64,000 nucleotides of DNA from Prinsepia uniflora. Taxonomy: Eukaryota > Streptophyta > Magnoliopsida > Rosales > Rosaceae. Below the pieces are notes generated by a model. The model saw only the letters and a program-made list of their open reading frames with translations. It was not told the origin of the DNA and searched no databases. The stretch lies in contig CM064872.1 in assembly GCA_032719365.1 (NCBI GenBank), forward strand, positions 18,321,572-18,385,571. The letters are read 5' to 3'. The translations under genes and the position numbers were made by a program. Below are positions 44,368-55,290 of this stretch, one piece after another (position 1 is the first letter of the stretch; the number at the start of each line of letters is the position of its first letter).

Positions 44368-45609
44368 AATATATCGCACATGATGAATATGAATTAATTT
44401 TAACTAGTGTTGGATGAATATGCTCATGGACCAATTAAGGCTGCAAATTGAAGCATGTATGTGCATGATATGTAAAAATGGGCCCCATATAAAATGGTGC
44501 TGGTGTAGTCTTTCGAGTCATTGAGCACTAGCTAGCTGGTCATCTGTGTGGAGTAGTGTACTGTGGACAGAATCTGAAGGAGATTAGATTCTTCACTATA
44601 TATATATATACACTTGGATTTAGGAGGACACTTATTTTGTTTGGTGTTGGTTTCGTGGGACTCACTGTCTCTCTAATTGAGATTTCCAAAAGAGCTTAGC
44701 AAAACTTCACATTCGAAAATTTTTAATCTCAAGTGGATAGGCTTAAAGCAAGAAAATTCAGCAACCACTTTTAGTTTCTGTTGCCTTCAGGCTCTTTTCG
44801 ATTATTTCTCAGTGACTTTCGAATATGCTTGTAATTTGACATAAATTTAACTGTTTTTAGAAGTCTAATGTAAAATTTTCGACTACGTACTATACAAAAG
44901 AATAAAACTAGATTTTAAAAATGATTAAACTAAATAATTTCTCAATTTAATACGTATCATTTATTTGTTAGTTATTCGGGGCTTTCTAAAATTATGTTAA
45001 GGTTCCAGTGGTTGGGTCATGTGTGAGTTTCGATTTAGACTTGACAATGAAGATAAATTAGCTGAATTAATAGACATTTCTGATTCATGTATGATAGGAT
45101 TTGAATAAAACTAGTGAATAAAGTAAATATTGTACTGCAATTGATTTTGTGTCATGCATATACTTTTTTTCAATTTTTTTAAAAAGCATTGAATTTAGTT
45201 ATTTCAAATAAAGTGGGCCAACTATCTTCCAAAAAACCATATATATATATAGAAGGTAGGCTAGGATAGCTTGCAGTCAGCAAAGGGCATATATGATAGT
45301 TTTTTTTTTTTTTTTATGAGAATGAGAAGGGCAATTGAGTGCAACGGTTTTCAGCCTATTAGGTGGGGAGGGGTGGGGGCAGAACTTCGAGTGACTTGTT
45401 AGGGCCGTTGAAGAGCAAAGAATCAAGTCACTCAAAGTTCATCTGGTGCGCCCCAGCCGAGCAATCGTATCCACCTTGTTTGCTTCCTTCTTTAAGCACA
45501 GAGTTGGACCCGCATCAATTTGTTTGGACTTTTTATCATGCAATTGAGTCTGTACCTCAACAAGGGATAGTTAAAGTTTCTTCACACAACCATTGAGTTT
45601 CAGCTAGTT
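44368..45609. other. Intergenic DNA, no recognised gene
   Basis: AT-rich, with short TA runs near 44600 and 45240 and a T run at 45300-45316. A frame of 77 codons at 45363-45596 has no recognised domain. No RNA gene was seen. Confidence 0.5.
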
Positions 45610-46062
45610 TGTCACACACCGCCTCCTCCAACGCAATATTGTCCGTTTTAGGCTCACCTTACGTGGGCCTCGCCAGCAAGTGGTCGCCGCCCTCACGGCT
45701 TTTCTCTTGTGGGTTCCACCCCCAAAACGCGTCACAATGGATAGATGAGTGCCCACACATATAAGCACAACCGCCACCCCCGGTAAAGTGGGACTGCTCG
45801 CCATGCTTCCAAAGCACGGGTCCTTACAATCCACCCACATTAGGGCTCAACGTCCTCGTTGGTACAATCAATTCTGACCGGGTTTGGGCTCTAATACCAA
45901 ATTGTCACCCCCCGACTCCTCCAACGCGATACTGTCCACCTTGGGCCTGCCCCACGTGGTCCTCACTGATAGAGGTATGCCCACGAATATAAGGCACAAT
46001 CTCCACTTCCCCCTGGGCTATATGGGACTACTTGCTATGCTTCCAAAGTACGAGTCCTCACA
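45610..46062 (-). mobile_element. Intact TRIM element (453 bp)
   Basis: Two short LTRs (45610-45828 and 45903-46062), both TGTCAC to CA, flanked by the perfect target duplication TAGTT (45605-45609 and 46063-46067). The 74-bp interior holds GCTCTAATACCA (45888-45899), a one-mismatch tRNA-Met primer binding site on the minus strand. The left LTR is about 60 bp longer because the right one lacks the stretch after GTGGGCCTCGCC. Non-coding, so it must use proteins of other elements. Confidence 0.85.
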
Positions 46063-46621
46063 TAGTTAGTGACTGCTTAGAAGGTATACAACTCTTGACT
46101 CTTTAGAGCCAACAGGGAGAGACCAACTCTTTCCTAGAGAAAGAATAAAGAGACACTACATATATCACTAAATGATCTCCGATCTTATTATTTTTTTATG
46201 CATCAAGATTATTTTGATATAATGAGTTAAAGTCTGAATGACTCCGTTTAGAATGACTCTGTTTACGATATATGTACAAATTCAATTCGATAACGCGAAA
46301 GGGTGGTACAAATAGAAACCACTAGGATGAGATACAAGTATTGTCCTTAAATTAAAAAAATTTCAAATGTGAAAAATTACAATTTACTATCCTATAGTTT
46401 ATACCCAGCTACAGTGTTATACATGACGTTTCAAATGTTTCAATTTACACCCTCAACTATGTAAAATAGTACAAGTGTGCCCCTGTTAATTTTTTCATCC
46501 ATACTGATGTTAACCTGTGATGTTTTTGGCATCTTAATTCAAAATACCTTATGTTGAAGGAAAATTAGACATTATGCTATTGCCTTTAAATTAAACCGTA
46601 ATTGGTACATAAGCTCTTCAA

Positions 46622-46857
46622 TCTTGACCGCAAAACCATTTCTCTCGGTCTCTCCCTTACTGGTTACTCTCCCTCACGGTGAAACCAACAGCTTACTCGC
46701 CCATTCTCCTCACCTCCCCCTCATTACGAAACCATTTTGTTCCCTCATAACGACTTTCTCTCTCGCTCTCATCACGATCACAAAGCTGAAGTTTTTCCAA
46801 ATTTATAGGTACTCATCTCTCCCTCACTGCGAAACCATTTCATTCTCTCACATGCAG

Positions 46858-46911
<54 letters not shown>

Positions 46912-47102
46912 ATCTCTCTTTCTCACACATTGCCAATCTGCTGGCTGAAATTTTTTTGGGTTTCCAGGTTCTTGGTTCTCCCCTAACTACAAAACCATTT
47001 TCGCTCCCTCATATGAGGCTTTCTCGTTCTCGCTCTCATTGCGATTGCGTGACCGAAATTTTTCTAGGTTGTAGGCTATCTATCTCTCTTTCTTTCTTTC
47101 TT

Positions 47103-47142
<40 letters not shown>

Positions 47143-47330
47143 ACTCTCTTTCTCGCTCAAATCACGATCGCTTGGTCGAAATCTATATGGGTTTACAAGT
47201 TCTCGACCCTCCCTCATCGTGAAACCATTTGGCTCTCTCACAGCCGACCCTCTCTCTCCCACTCCCATCATGATCTCCTCACCAAAATCCTTCCATGTTT
47301 GCCAGTTTTCAGCTCTCGCTCGCCTTCCTT
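46622..47330. repeat. Degenerate tandem repeats, CT-rich
   Basis: Several imperfect units begin with a version of CTCAYNRCGAAACCATTT (near 46625, 46725, 46823, 46985 and 47212) and run through CTC-rich DNA to a CCGAAATTTTTCTAGG-like end. Two (TC)n microsatellites are included (46863-46909 and 47104-47139). The low-complexity frames here are probably not coding. Confidence 0.6.
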
Positions 47331-47704
47331 TCTTACTCCCCCATTCTATTTTTTTCGCATAAAGCTTTCTAGGTTCGAGGACCTCTCTAGATTTTTCTAA
47401 CTTGAAAAATGGAAACTCATTTGTGCTTTTGTGGACAAAGGGCTGTATTTCAAACTTGATGGAGGAAGGAAAATTCAGGGAGGCGATTTTAGACTTGCAA
47501 CAATGTAGGTAACTTTTTTGGTACGGTTGAATGTTGTGGTTATTAAGTAAATTGAAGTTGATTTATGTTTTGTGCTCAATGGAAGGGAAAAGAGTGGGTA
47601 TTTTGAATGGGCAAATCTACAGATTTGTGAATGATCGAAGATGATTATTCCTAGTTTTCTCAATTTTGTTAATTCTCTAGAGTCATAATTGAAACAATCT
47701 TGAG

Positions 47705-48510
47705 CAATGGTCAAGCATCTTAGGGCAGGTATTGTAAGAACATTGCTAGGGGTGTTACTTCATTAAATCTACTCATACCAGAATAACTTGAAGCTTCATT
47801 ATCAAACCCTGATGAAGAATTGGTGGAAACACCATTCTTGGTGGTTGTAAGTGCAAACAGAAAAGAAGACTGTATTGAAGTTTGTTCAATCACTATTTCT
47901 TCAGCCAAGAGTTTTGATCTGAAATCTTTTAGACTTGTGGAGCTCTCTCTTCCACGAATTACACATCGAATGGTATTCTATTCTGCAGGTCAACTCGTTA
48001 ATGCAAGTATAACAACATCATCGTCTCCAAAGTGAACATTACACAAAACTAGAAGATCTCTTGCATCTTTGATTCTTTTTAGATATTGAGTCATGTTTTC
48101 TGAGCCTTTCTTTATATTTTGCAGATCAATCTTTAGTTGAAAGAGGGACGACTTAATGGAAGAGGTAAATCTGTCTTTTAAATTTGTTCACATCTCTTGA
48201 GCACTCTTGCACCCGATGACACACGAGATTGCAGAAGAGGGGAGTGTTGCAGTGATGAGTTGCATCATTGCCTGATCATGCATCCCATACCAGATATGCA
48301 TCTAGGGAAGGACTCTCTGTACTTGAGTTTGAGGAACATCGTGGAGGACAAAGGTTTGTGCCATCGATGAAATCTGTGACACCATTCACACTGAATAAAA
48401 GTTCCATCTGAAAATTCCAAGTAATGAAATTGTGATCATCAAGTTTCACGATCACTACATTCCCAATTGTTAGAATGAGTGAAGCAATAGGAGATTGTAA
48501 CTAATTTACA
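47705..48510 (-). pseudogene. gag: Copia gag fragment (Copia-C)
   Basis: On the minus strand this reads as a decayed gag related to Copia-A and Copia-B: pieces such as VKLDDHNFITWNFQMEL, AMMQLITATLPSSAIS, LQNIKKGSENMTQYLKRIKDARDLL and FRSKLLAEE. Stops and frame changes occur. It ends abruptly near 47710 without knuckles or protease. A primer-binding-like GCTCTAATACCA (48702-48713) and an LTR-like stretch from 48714 to about 48980 lie upstream, so the 5' end of a copia element is preserved. Confidence 0.75.
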
Positions 48511-48980
48511 GTAACCGTGGTGAATTGTAAAGAAAAGATAGATTCTTTGAAAAGAGAGAGAAGGAGAACTATAGATCAAGCACTTGATGTGCATAACAGA
48601 GAAGAGAATTTCTTTTTTTTAGGTTTTCTTGAGAAACCGAGCAGAAGCAAAGAGTCTAGAATCTCTCATGAATGAGGTTAACCATTAATCATGAGTCTAG
48701 CTCTAATACCATATTAGGTTTTTTGTTCTTGGAGTTTAGAGAAGCACGGTTTTGTAGAAGAAAGAAGAAGAAGGTTTTTTAGAGAGAAGACGGAAAGAAT
48801 AGAAAGAGGGAGAGATTGAATGAATGACGCACTTATTTTCTCAACATTACATTTCACAATGAATCAAGAGAGTTTATATCCTCTTAGAGTAACCGTGGTT
48901 ACTTAGTGACCAAGTAAGTCACACTAACTAAACTAACCACAATTCTAACAAACACCAACTATATTCTTAACGACCTGACA

Positions 48981-50130
48981 GCTAGTAGATAGTTACACCT
49001 CACACATAGAGCCCCGTGAGATGATGGTGTAGCTTGGTTGTAGCCTTGCACCAGCAGGCCTGCACCTGCACTCCAGCAGAGCCGTACAAGCACCAGTACT
49101 GTTCTTCAATACTACAGCAGCACGGTGGATAAAGACCAGCGGCTACACAGCAAGGACAAGAGGATCCCAGCAGCTATACATCACCGTACAATTTTCACCA
49201 TAACTTGAAATCAATTATTTGTTGGATTCTTAAAAGTTGCAATTAAGCATAAAATGGCTGAAATACTCTTAATTATTCATAGCATACGCTTATTCAATGG
49301 TTGGATTCCTCCTTATTCATTAGTGGTGTTCATACTCTTATTTCTGCATATAACATTTATTTTCCATTCCATTCCTTTCCAATTCGTCTACTGCTAAAGT
49401 CTTCTTTGGCTCCATCAAGGCATGTGGATGTCCATCTTAATCCCTCAGTGAGCCGATCGAGAAGCAATTGGGCGTGCATTTAGACCAAACAAAAAACTAT
49501 TCCATTAACAAACTATTGCAGCAAGAAACTATTCCATTTAGCTTAACTCAGATTCTATTTCATTACCTAGCTATCTTTAATAAACCGACAAAATAAATAA
49601 AGCCAAAAACCCACTAACATGCTAAAATTTTTAATCTGATAATTAATAGCTTCATCCCTTCACTTCACTTATTTAATTGCATGCATGCCCAACATATAAG
49701 GACAATGAAATTGTTTAAATAACCACAATCTCAAACACCCACTCCAAAAGTTCGCGTGAAATCAATAAAATACAATCAGATTGGTTAAATAACAAACCCT
49801 AGATAGTGCTATTGATACAATATACAACATAACCCCAATATTCCCCACAAATCCCTAATCCCGATAATAAGCCTTAAACCCAAAAATGGAAACGCAATCT
49901 TCAAACAAAGTAAATATTTACGGTATTAATTTGGAAGTTCTCTGTGTTCTCGAGGGATCCAATCCATCTCACCCTGAAAAACAAAAAAAAAAGGCGTGGT
50001 CTTAGTCTTTGGTCGCGGTCTCTTCTTGCTGTTTTTGCCTTTGAGCATTTTTTTTTTGTTCTGGGCGGAAGGTAGGGAGGCAGAGAGATAGATAGAAGGG
50101 CAATTGAGTCATTTGCATACTAATATAAGC
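48981..50130. other. Interior of the probable DNA transposon, no gene
   Basis: After the copia LTR-like stretch the DNA contains repeated CAGCAG-type words (49050-49190) and AT-rich sequence. No frame with a recognised domain was found. Confidence 0.45.
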
Positions 50131-50630
50131 TATTGAATTAGGATGTTAACAGAATTATGGATGAAAAAACTAATGGAGAGACACACTTGTACTGTTTTAC
50201 GTAGTTAATGGTATAAATTGAAACATTCGAAACATCTTGTATAACTCTGTATGAAGTGTAAATCACATATTTACTCTTTTAAATTGTATTACTTTGTATT
50301 GCAGTTGAATAATATATACCAGAAAAGTTAACCGGCCATATGCCAAAATGAGTAATTGGTATGGGATAAGTTTTCTCTACTTGTTTTGGTTTTTCTAGAA
50401 ATTATACGGCCAACTTTTGTCCTAAATATCCCAAAACAAACATGAAAAATGCTCAATAAAAAGTTATTAAAAGAAGCTTAGAAATGAAGCTTAATTGTAA
50501 TTAGTCACTAATAATAATATCATTAGAATTTTCTGGATACATGGAGCCAATGAATTCAACTTTGAAAAGAGCTCGCTAAATTAAAAGGCCAGATAGAGCT
50601 TTACCGGCTAGCTAGATCGATCAGAGGGCA

Positions 50631-50632
<2 letters not shown>

Positions 50633-50671
<39 letters not shown>
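50633..50671. repeat. (AT)n microsatellite
   Basis: About 19 AT units, roughly 125 bp downstream of the SWEET stop codon. Confidence 0.95.
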
Positions 50672-50673
<2 letters not shown>

Positions 50674-50794
50674 ACAAACAAGGCACGTCCATGGCACTAA
50701 CCCTAACTAGATTCATTCGTTCAACACACAAATTAAACATAAATATTCTGCAGAAGAAGTCTGCATGCATGTTCCCTGCGCTTTGTCAGGTACG

Positions 50795-52404
50795 TTAAAC
50801 TTTCTTGGAAGCGTCTTCAATGGGTTCCTTGTTGGTTTCTAGTTCCTCAGTTTTTTCAGCCATCACAATTATATTTTGAACCACCACCTCAATCATGTCA
50901 TTTGCGATATCAACGGCAGTCGGCTGAAGAACCACCGGGCTCAGTTCTTGGCACACCAAGTTGCTGATCTTCACGACATCGATGATATGATCCGATAATT
51001 CTTGAACTTTTGGCTGACTTTCGAGAACTTTCTTGGCATTTTTGTAGACTGTGTAGAGGACCATTTGAACCACCCCGAAGAGGAAGCCAAGGATGTTTGG
51101 AAACTGTATGAAAATTATCACGTATATATATATATATCAATTAATACAGTTAAAAAAGGTTTAAGGTAATTAAAAAAAAGCTCGAAGTATTTAATTAAGA
51201 TTAGGGTTAGGGTTAACTTACAGCTATGTTGTAGTCCTTGACCAGAAGACCGTATGAAAACCAAGCGACGGCGTTTAGCGTTAGGAAAAACGATAGCTGA
51301 AATGGCATGAACTCAACACTCTTGGTTCGTATGACTTGTCTCTGCACAAATTTATTACCACGTGAAGTGTGCATTAATAAATTGACAATAGAATACAATT
51401 ATTAATATAAGGTAATAACGGTGGGTTGAGTGTTACAAAAAATTAATTGAAATTATTACCAGGACGCCTAGAGGGGCGATAAACACACTTAGACTCAATA
51501 CGAGGCAAATCCCTCCCACAATCTTTAAACTCATTTCGGTCGTGGCTAGAAAGTGAGTGAATACGACCATCAAGCAGAAACTACAAAAATTCAGCAAGAA
51601 CACAATCGTCGCGGTTGAGTTCTGAAAATAACAAATCGAGGGTTAACGTTGGTAACTTAAATTCAAAGAAAGGATATGTGCAGTACTATATATATAAGAA
51701 TGTTGAGGACCGATCGAGTCCACGAAGACCTACGTACATACCCTAGCCTTCTTGGGGGCATAGAAAATGAATAGAGATATGTAAATAGTCTCAATGACGC
51801 AGCCAAATGAGTTGATTGTGGAGAGAAAGGTGGCATCTATTTTAAGCTGTTGTTTGAGGAAGGCATAGTACACATAGAGCATACAGCTCAACAGTGATAT
51901 TATATATGGAAGTGCTTGAAACCCGTCTGCAGTTTTTCTCTTGTAGATTCTGTAAAATGTGGGCCTGCAACAAAAGCAACAATATAGCAAACATTAATTG
52001 TGTTGAATATTCCTTGGAGAAAAATGTCCATATATCGATTCATTGAAATATAAATAAAGAACGAAAAAAAAAATCCCACTTACACTGGAGCAAGGAAGAC
52101 CATAAAGGAGATGATGTTGCCTATAATAAAAGAAAAGACAAAGACGTTAGCTCTAAGGATCTGTAACTTTCGGTTAATCTGAAGAATTAATTAATGTCTT
52201 TACAAAAAGGTTAATGTCACTAGCTATATATCAATATTAATTGGGTGAAGACATGCATGTGTAGAACATGTATATATATAGTGCATGCATTTTCGGGTTC
52301 GTGAAGAAGACGATCGATAAAGTAATTAGAGGTAAAAGGCTAGCTAGCTAGCTCTCTATACCTAAGAGGCCGGAAGCCAGAGTCAAAGTGTGGTGAATGG
52401 CCAT
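50795..52404 (-). CDS. SWEET: SWEET sugar transporter, six exons
   Basis: Exons on the minus strand: 52362-52404, 52084-52120, 51742-51964, 51460-51621, 51222-51341 and 50795-51103. All introns are GT-AG and phases fit, giving 297 residues. It starts MAIHHTLTLASGLLG. Two MtN3/saliva triple-helix bundles are present: first LAPVPTFYRIYKRKTADGFQ and NSFG (N78), second IAPLGVL, TKSVEFMPF (P168) and FPNILGFLFG (N198). Conserved prolines and both pore asparagines are present. The Trp usual in MLWIYYA is Tyr here (residue 57). The C-terminal tail is long, with acidic and basic residues. SWEETs are seven-helix uniporters for sugars; the LAPVPTF motif and length suggest clade III, which mainly moves sucrose at the plasma membrane (family knowledge). 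No frame damage is seen. Confidence 0.95.
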
Positions 52405-52547
52405 GTCTTCGACCTTAATATAACTCACTCTAAGCTAGACACTCTGATCTCACTCGAGAAGTATTAACAAGAGAGAGAACGTACTACGGACGCAAACTTT
52501 GTTATCTCAAATGTATCGCACATCCTTAGAAGCAAAGGGTGTGAGAG

Positions 52548-52556
52548 CTATTTATA
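52548..52556 (-). promoter_or_regulatory. Likely TATA box of the SWEET gene
   Basis: TATAAATAG on the minus strand, about 145 bp upstream of the start codon. This puts transcription start near 52515-52525 and a 5' leader of about 115 bases. Confidence 0.7.
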
Positions 52557-55281
52557 CAAGGTTAGATGTGCAAGAATGTGAGTGATCAAGTTGCATGGCA
52601 AAAATGGACCAAGCAATCACAAATGTAATACTCTTCGATTTGACCTTTCCAGTTGTTCTTTGAGCTTTTTTTACGTTTACATAAACCAAACAGCTTTATT
52701 TATAATTTGTATATAGCTAGCTAGCTAGGTAGACCCGGCCCCTATTGTGATCTATACAACTTTCCCTAATTGGTCTCTTCTCTCCTCACCAAGAACACCC
52801 CCCACACCAGATAAACCCTACCGCCAAGTACCATTCCTAGAGCACACACAAATTCTTCGGGGCCCACCAAGTTTCTTTCTGATGTGTCACCCACCAAGTG
52901 GTTTAAGGGTTACAACTCATAGTTCAGTTCTAGGGAATTCCTTGCTCTTTTCTTAGGCGCATTTCCTCATCTACTTGCTCAAACACCAATTTTTGTTTCT
53001 TCAGATTTAGACCCCTAATTTACCAATGAAAATTTGATCACAACAACACCATTCGTCAATAAACCCTAAGTTTTTTACATCCATGATGCAAAATTTATGT
53101 GTGCATGCCACCCCAATTCATTAATCAACTATAAGATGAATATGTAACCATGCATTTTAAAATTAAATAATTTTTTTTTATCAATATATGGAAGTCCACG
53201 AAATTTCCAGTATACGTAGATTTTTTGTGGCATGTTTTACAAAAATGTACAAATAATATACTGCAACGCGCGCATTAGATTGAGGTTACATTGCGAAACC
53301 GCATGCTGAGCCGACGTCCTTTGTTTGAAATTATTTGATTCTTTCACAGTTCAGACTCCCACTGAGGAGCTTTTTGATGTGTAATCGCACTGGATCTGGA
53401 TCGGGCTATCCAGATCAATGGCTCATTTGGCATAAAGGAGCGATCAAACGGTGGAGAAGGAAGCTCAGAATCAAGGTTGATCCTTTACTGTCTTACTTAA
53501 ACAAGAAATAACTTTTCCCGCCCGGTTGACCCTTCATAGCCGCCATACCCGAATCCCTTAGAACCCTAATCCTGTGTACTCCTTGTTTTAGCAATATATA
53601 TTACCAGGTCACGTGTTGAGTCACATGCAGCGTTTTAATCTTTGTTTGCCACCATAGTCAAATATGAAAGGGGAACCTTCCAAAGAAGCCCTATTCGCTC
53701 ATCCAAATTACTCACTAATCTTTTTTTTTTTTTTAAGCTTGGAAAATTTTTAAAAGGAAATTGCGAAAATGGCTTTCCTCCTAGTGGTTCTGAACACCGA
53801 ATAACCTAATTATGATGAAGTCAGGTGTCCCCATCAAAGCCCTAATTAAATATCTTATTCTTCTCTTCACCCTTCATTCTTCGTTTTCTTATATTTCAAA
53901 TATAATAGCTGAAAACAGAATAATAATTTGAACTGATTTCTTAATAAATATGCATAATTTGTATGAAAAAAATAATAATAAATGCACATACTTTGTACCG
54001 AAATATTGTTGAGAAAACGAAGATGTGTAATTTTATATAGTTGTCAAGATTTTGGTTTGAAAAGTCCATTATGGTTGTCGTGAGTAGAACAAATTAAAAA
54101 GTTGAAGCGGAGACGACTCCCCAAACATTGGAAGCATATTAACAAAACCAAAGAATATCCCACCAAATCGTACTGGCCGGTGACCGCTGGAATAATAAAA
54201 AATAATCAGTGCTGGTTAAGTTAAACAAATTTTGACAAGAGAAAAGAAACACAAAGAAATTTTAAAAAAAAAAAAAAGACAAGAGAAATGAGGTATATAT
54301 ATATATTCCTTGAACCAATGTATACCTAGCCCGATACCTAATACAAACAGAGTCTAGTGCTACCCCTAAACCTACACAACTTTCGGCGTCAAAAAAATAA
54401 AATTGCAGCAACTTTACAGTCGTATAGTACTATAAATAGTTTATCAGGTGAACGCCAGACAGACGGGTTTGTTAAATTTTGGTCTCTCTCTCTCTATATA
54501 AAAATATTAGCACAAGTAAATTGTACGTTAAGCACAGGTGACACATGTATAGCACAGATTTACTGCAACATCGGCCAGGTTCTTTCACTTGGTTTTGTTG
54601 CATTTGAATCACAACGTCATCATAGAGAATATATATATATATATATATTATGTACAGCTACGTATGTGGTGTAGAGATCAATCTTATAAAATTTATTGGA
54701 TATCTTATTAAAAAAGAAAAATTGTAATTTGAATAGTAATAATGATATTTATTTGAGAGATCACAATAAAACATTCGTGCTACGGCTGGCAGGTTATTGT
54801 AGAACTAATTTATTGGAAATATATATCACTAATTGTGATTCTTGAGTAATTATCGTATTCCGTATTTTATTAGTATTTTGTGATTCTTGAATCTTGAGTA
54901 ATTATCGTCTAATAAAATTTATTCGGTATTTCATTAATACTCGTAAAAAGAATGTTAATTAAATACGGTATAACATTAATACTCAAATGCTGTCTGCCAA
55001 CTCGATTTTGTTTTACCAATATTTCTATTTAACTTTTGATGGAATATCACTTCTATTTATATATATACACCATATTTTGATAGCCTTACGGCTCTAGCTA
55101 CCTATTTTAGACATGAAATTTGATTTCTACTCTAATCTAATAATGGGATCTTTTTAACCTTACCTAATTTCAATTCCAAGAAAAAGATAAAAGATAATTA
55201 TTTTTATAAGGATAATACTTATATGCAATATTATATATGAAAAGCCTCCATGTTTCAACATTTTGATTTATTTGCATCGCT
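52557..55281. other. SWEET upstream region, no other gene seen
   Basis: AT-rich intergenic DNA with no recognised coding region, and TA runs near 54296-54306 and 54632-54650. A short frame at 54357-54674 has no known domain. The proximal part would carry the SWEET promoter. Confidence 0.55.
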
Positions 55282-55290
55282 TTTATAAAT

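Larger units (their letters stand above)
46350..50290. mobile_element. Probable DNA transposon with inverted terminal regions
   Basis: The stretch at about 46375-46520 is the inverted counterpart of about 50140-50280. Shared pieces include TTTCAATTTA, AGTACAAGTGTG and TTTTTTCATCCATA, with clear but imperfect identity over about 130 bp. Between them lie CT-rich tandem repeats and a copia gag fragment, but no transposase. A Mutator-like or other non-autonomous DNA transposon that was filled by later insertions fits best. Exact ends and a target duplication were not resolved. Confidence 0.5.

Noticed and set aside
46624..47271. Open frames of about 63-120 codons in the CT-rich region
   Set aside because: They are low-complexity Ser/Leu or Arg/Glu translations of (TC)n repeats on both strands and have no domain.
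46357..50289. Target duplication AAATT around the probable DNA transposon
   Set aside because: Only five AT-rich bases match and the element ends are not defined, so chance cannot be excluded.
51204..51214. Interstitial telomere repeat
   Set aside because: Fewer than two full TTTAGGG-type units inside an intron; too short to call more than a telo-box-like word.
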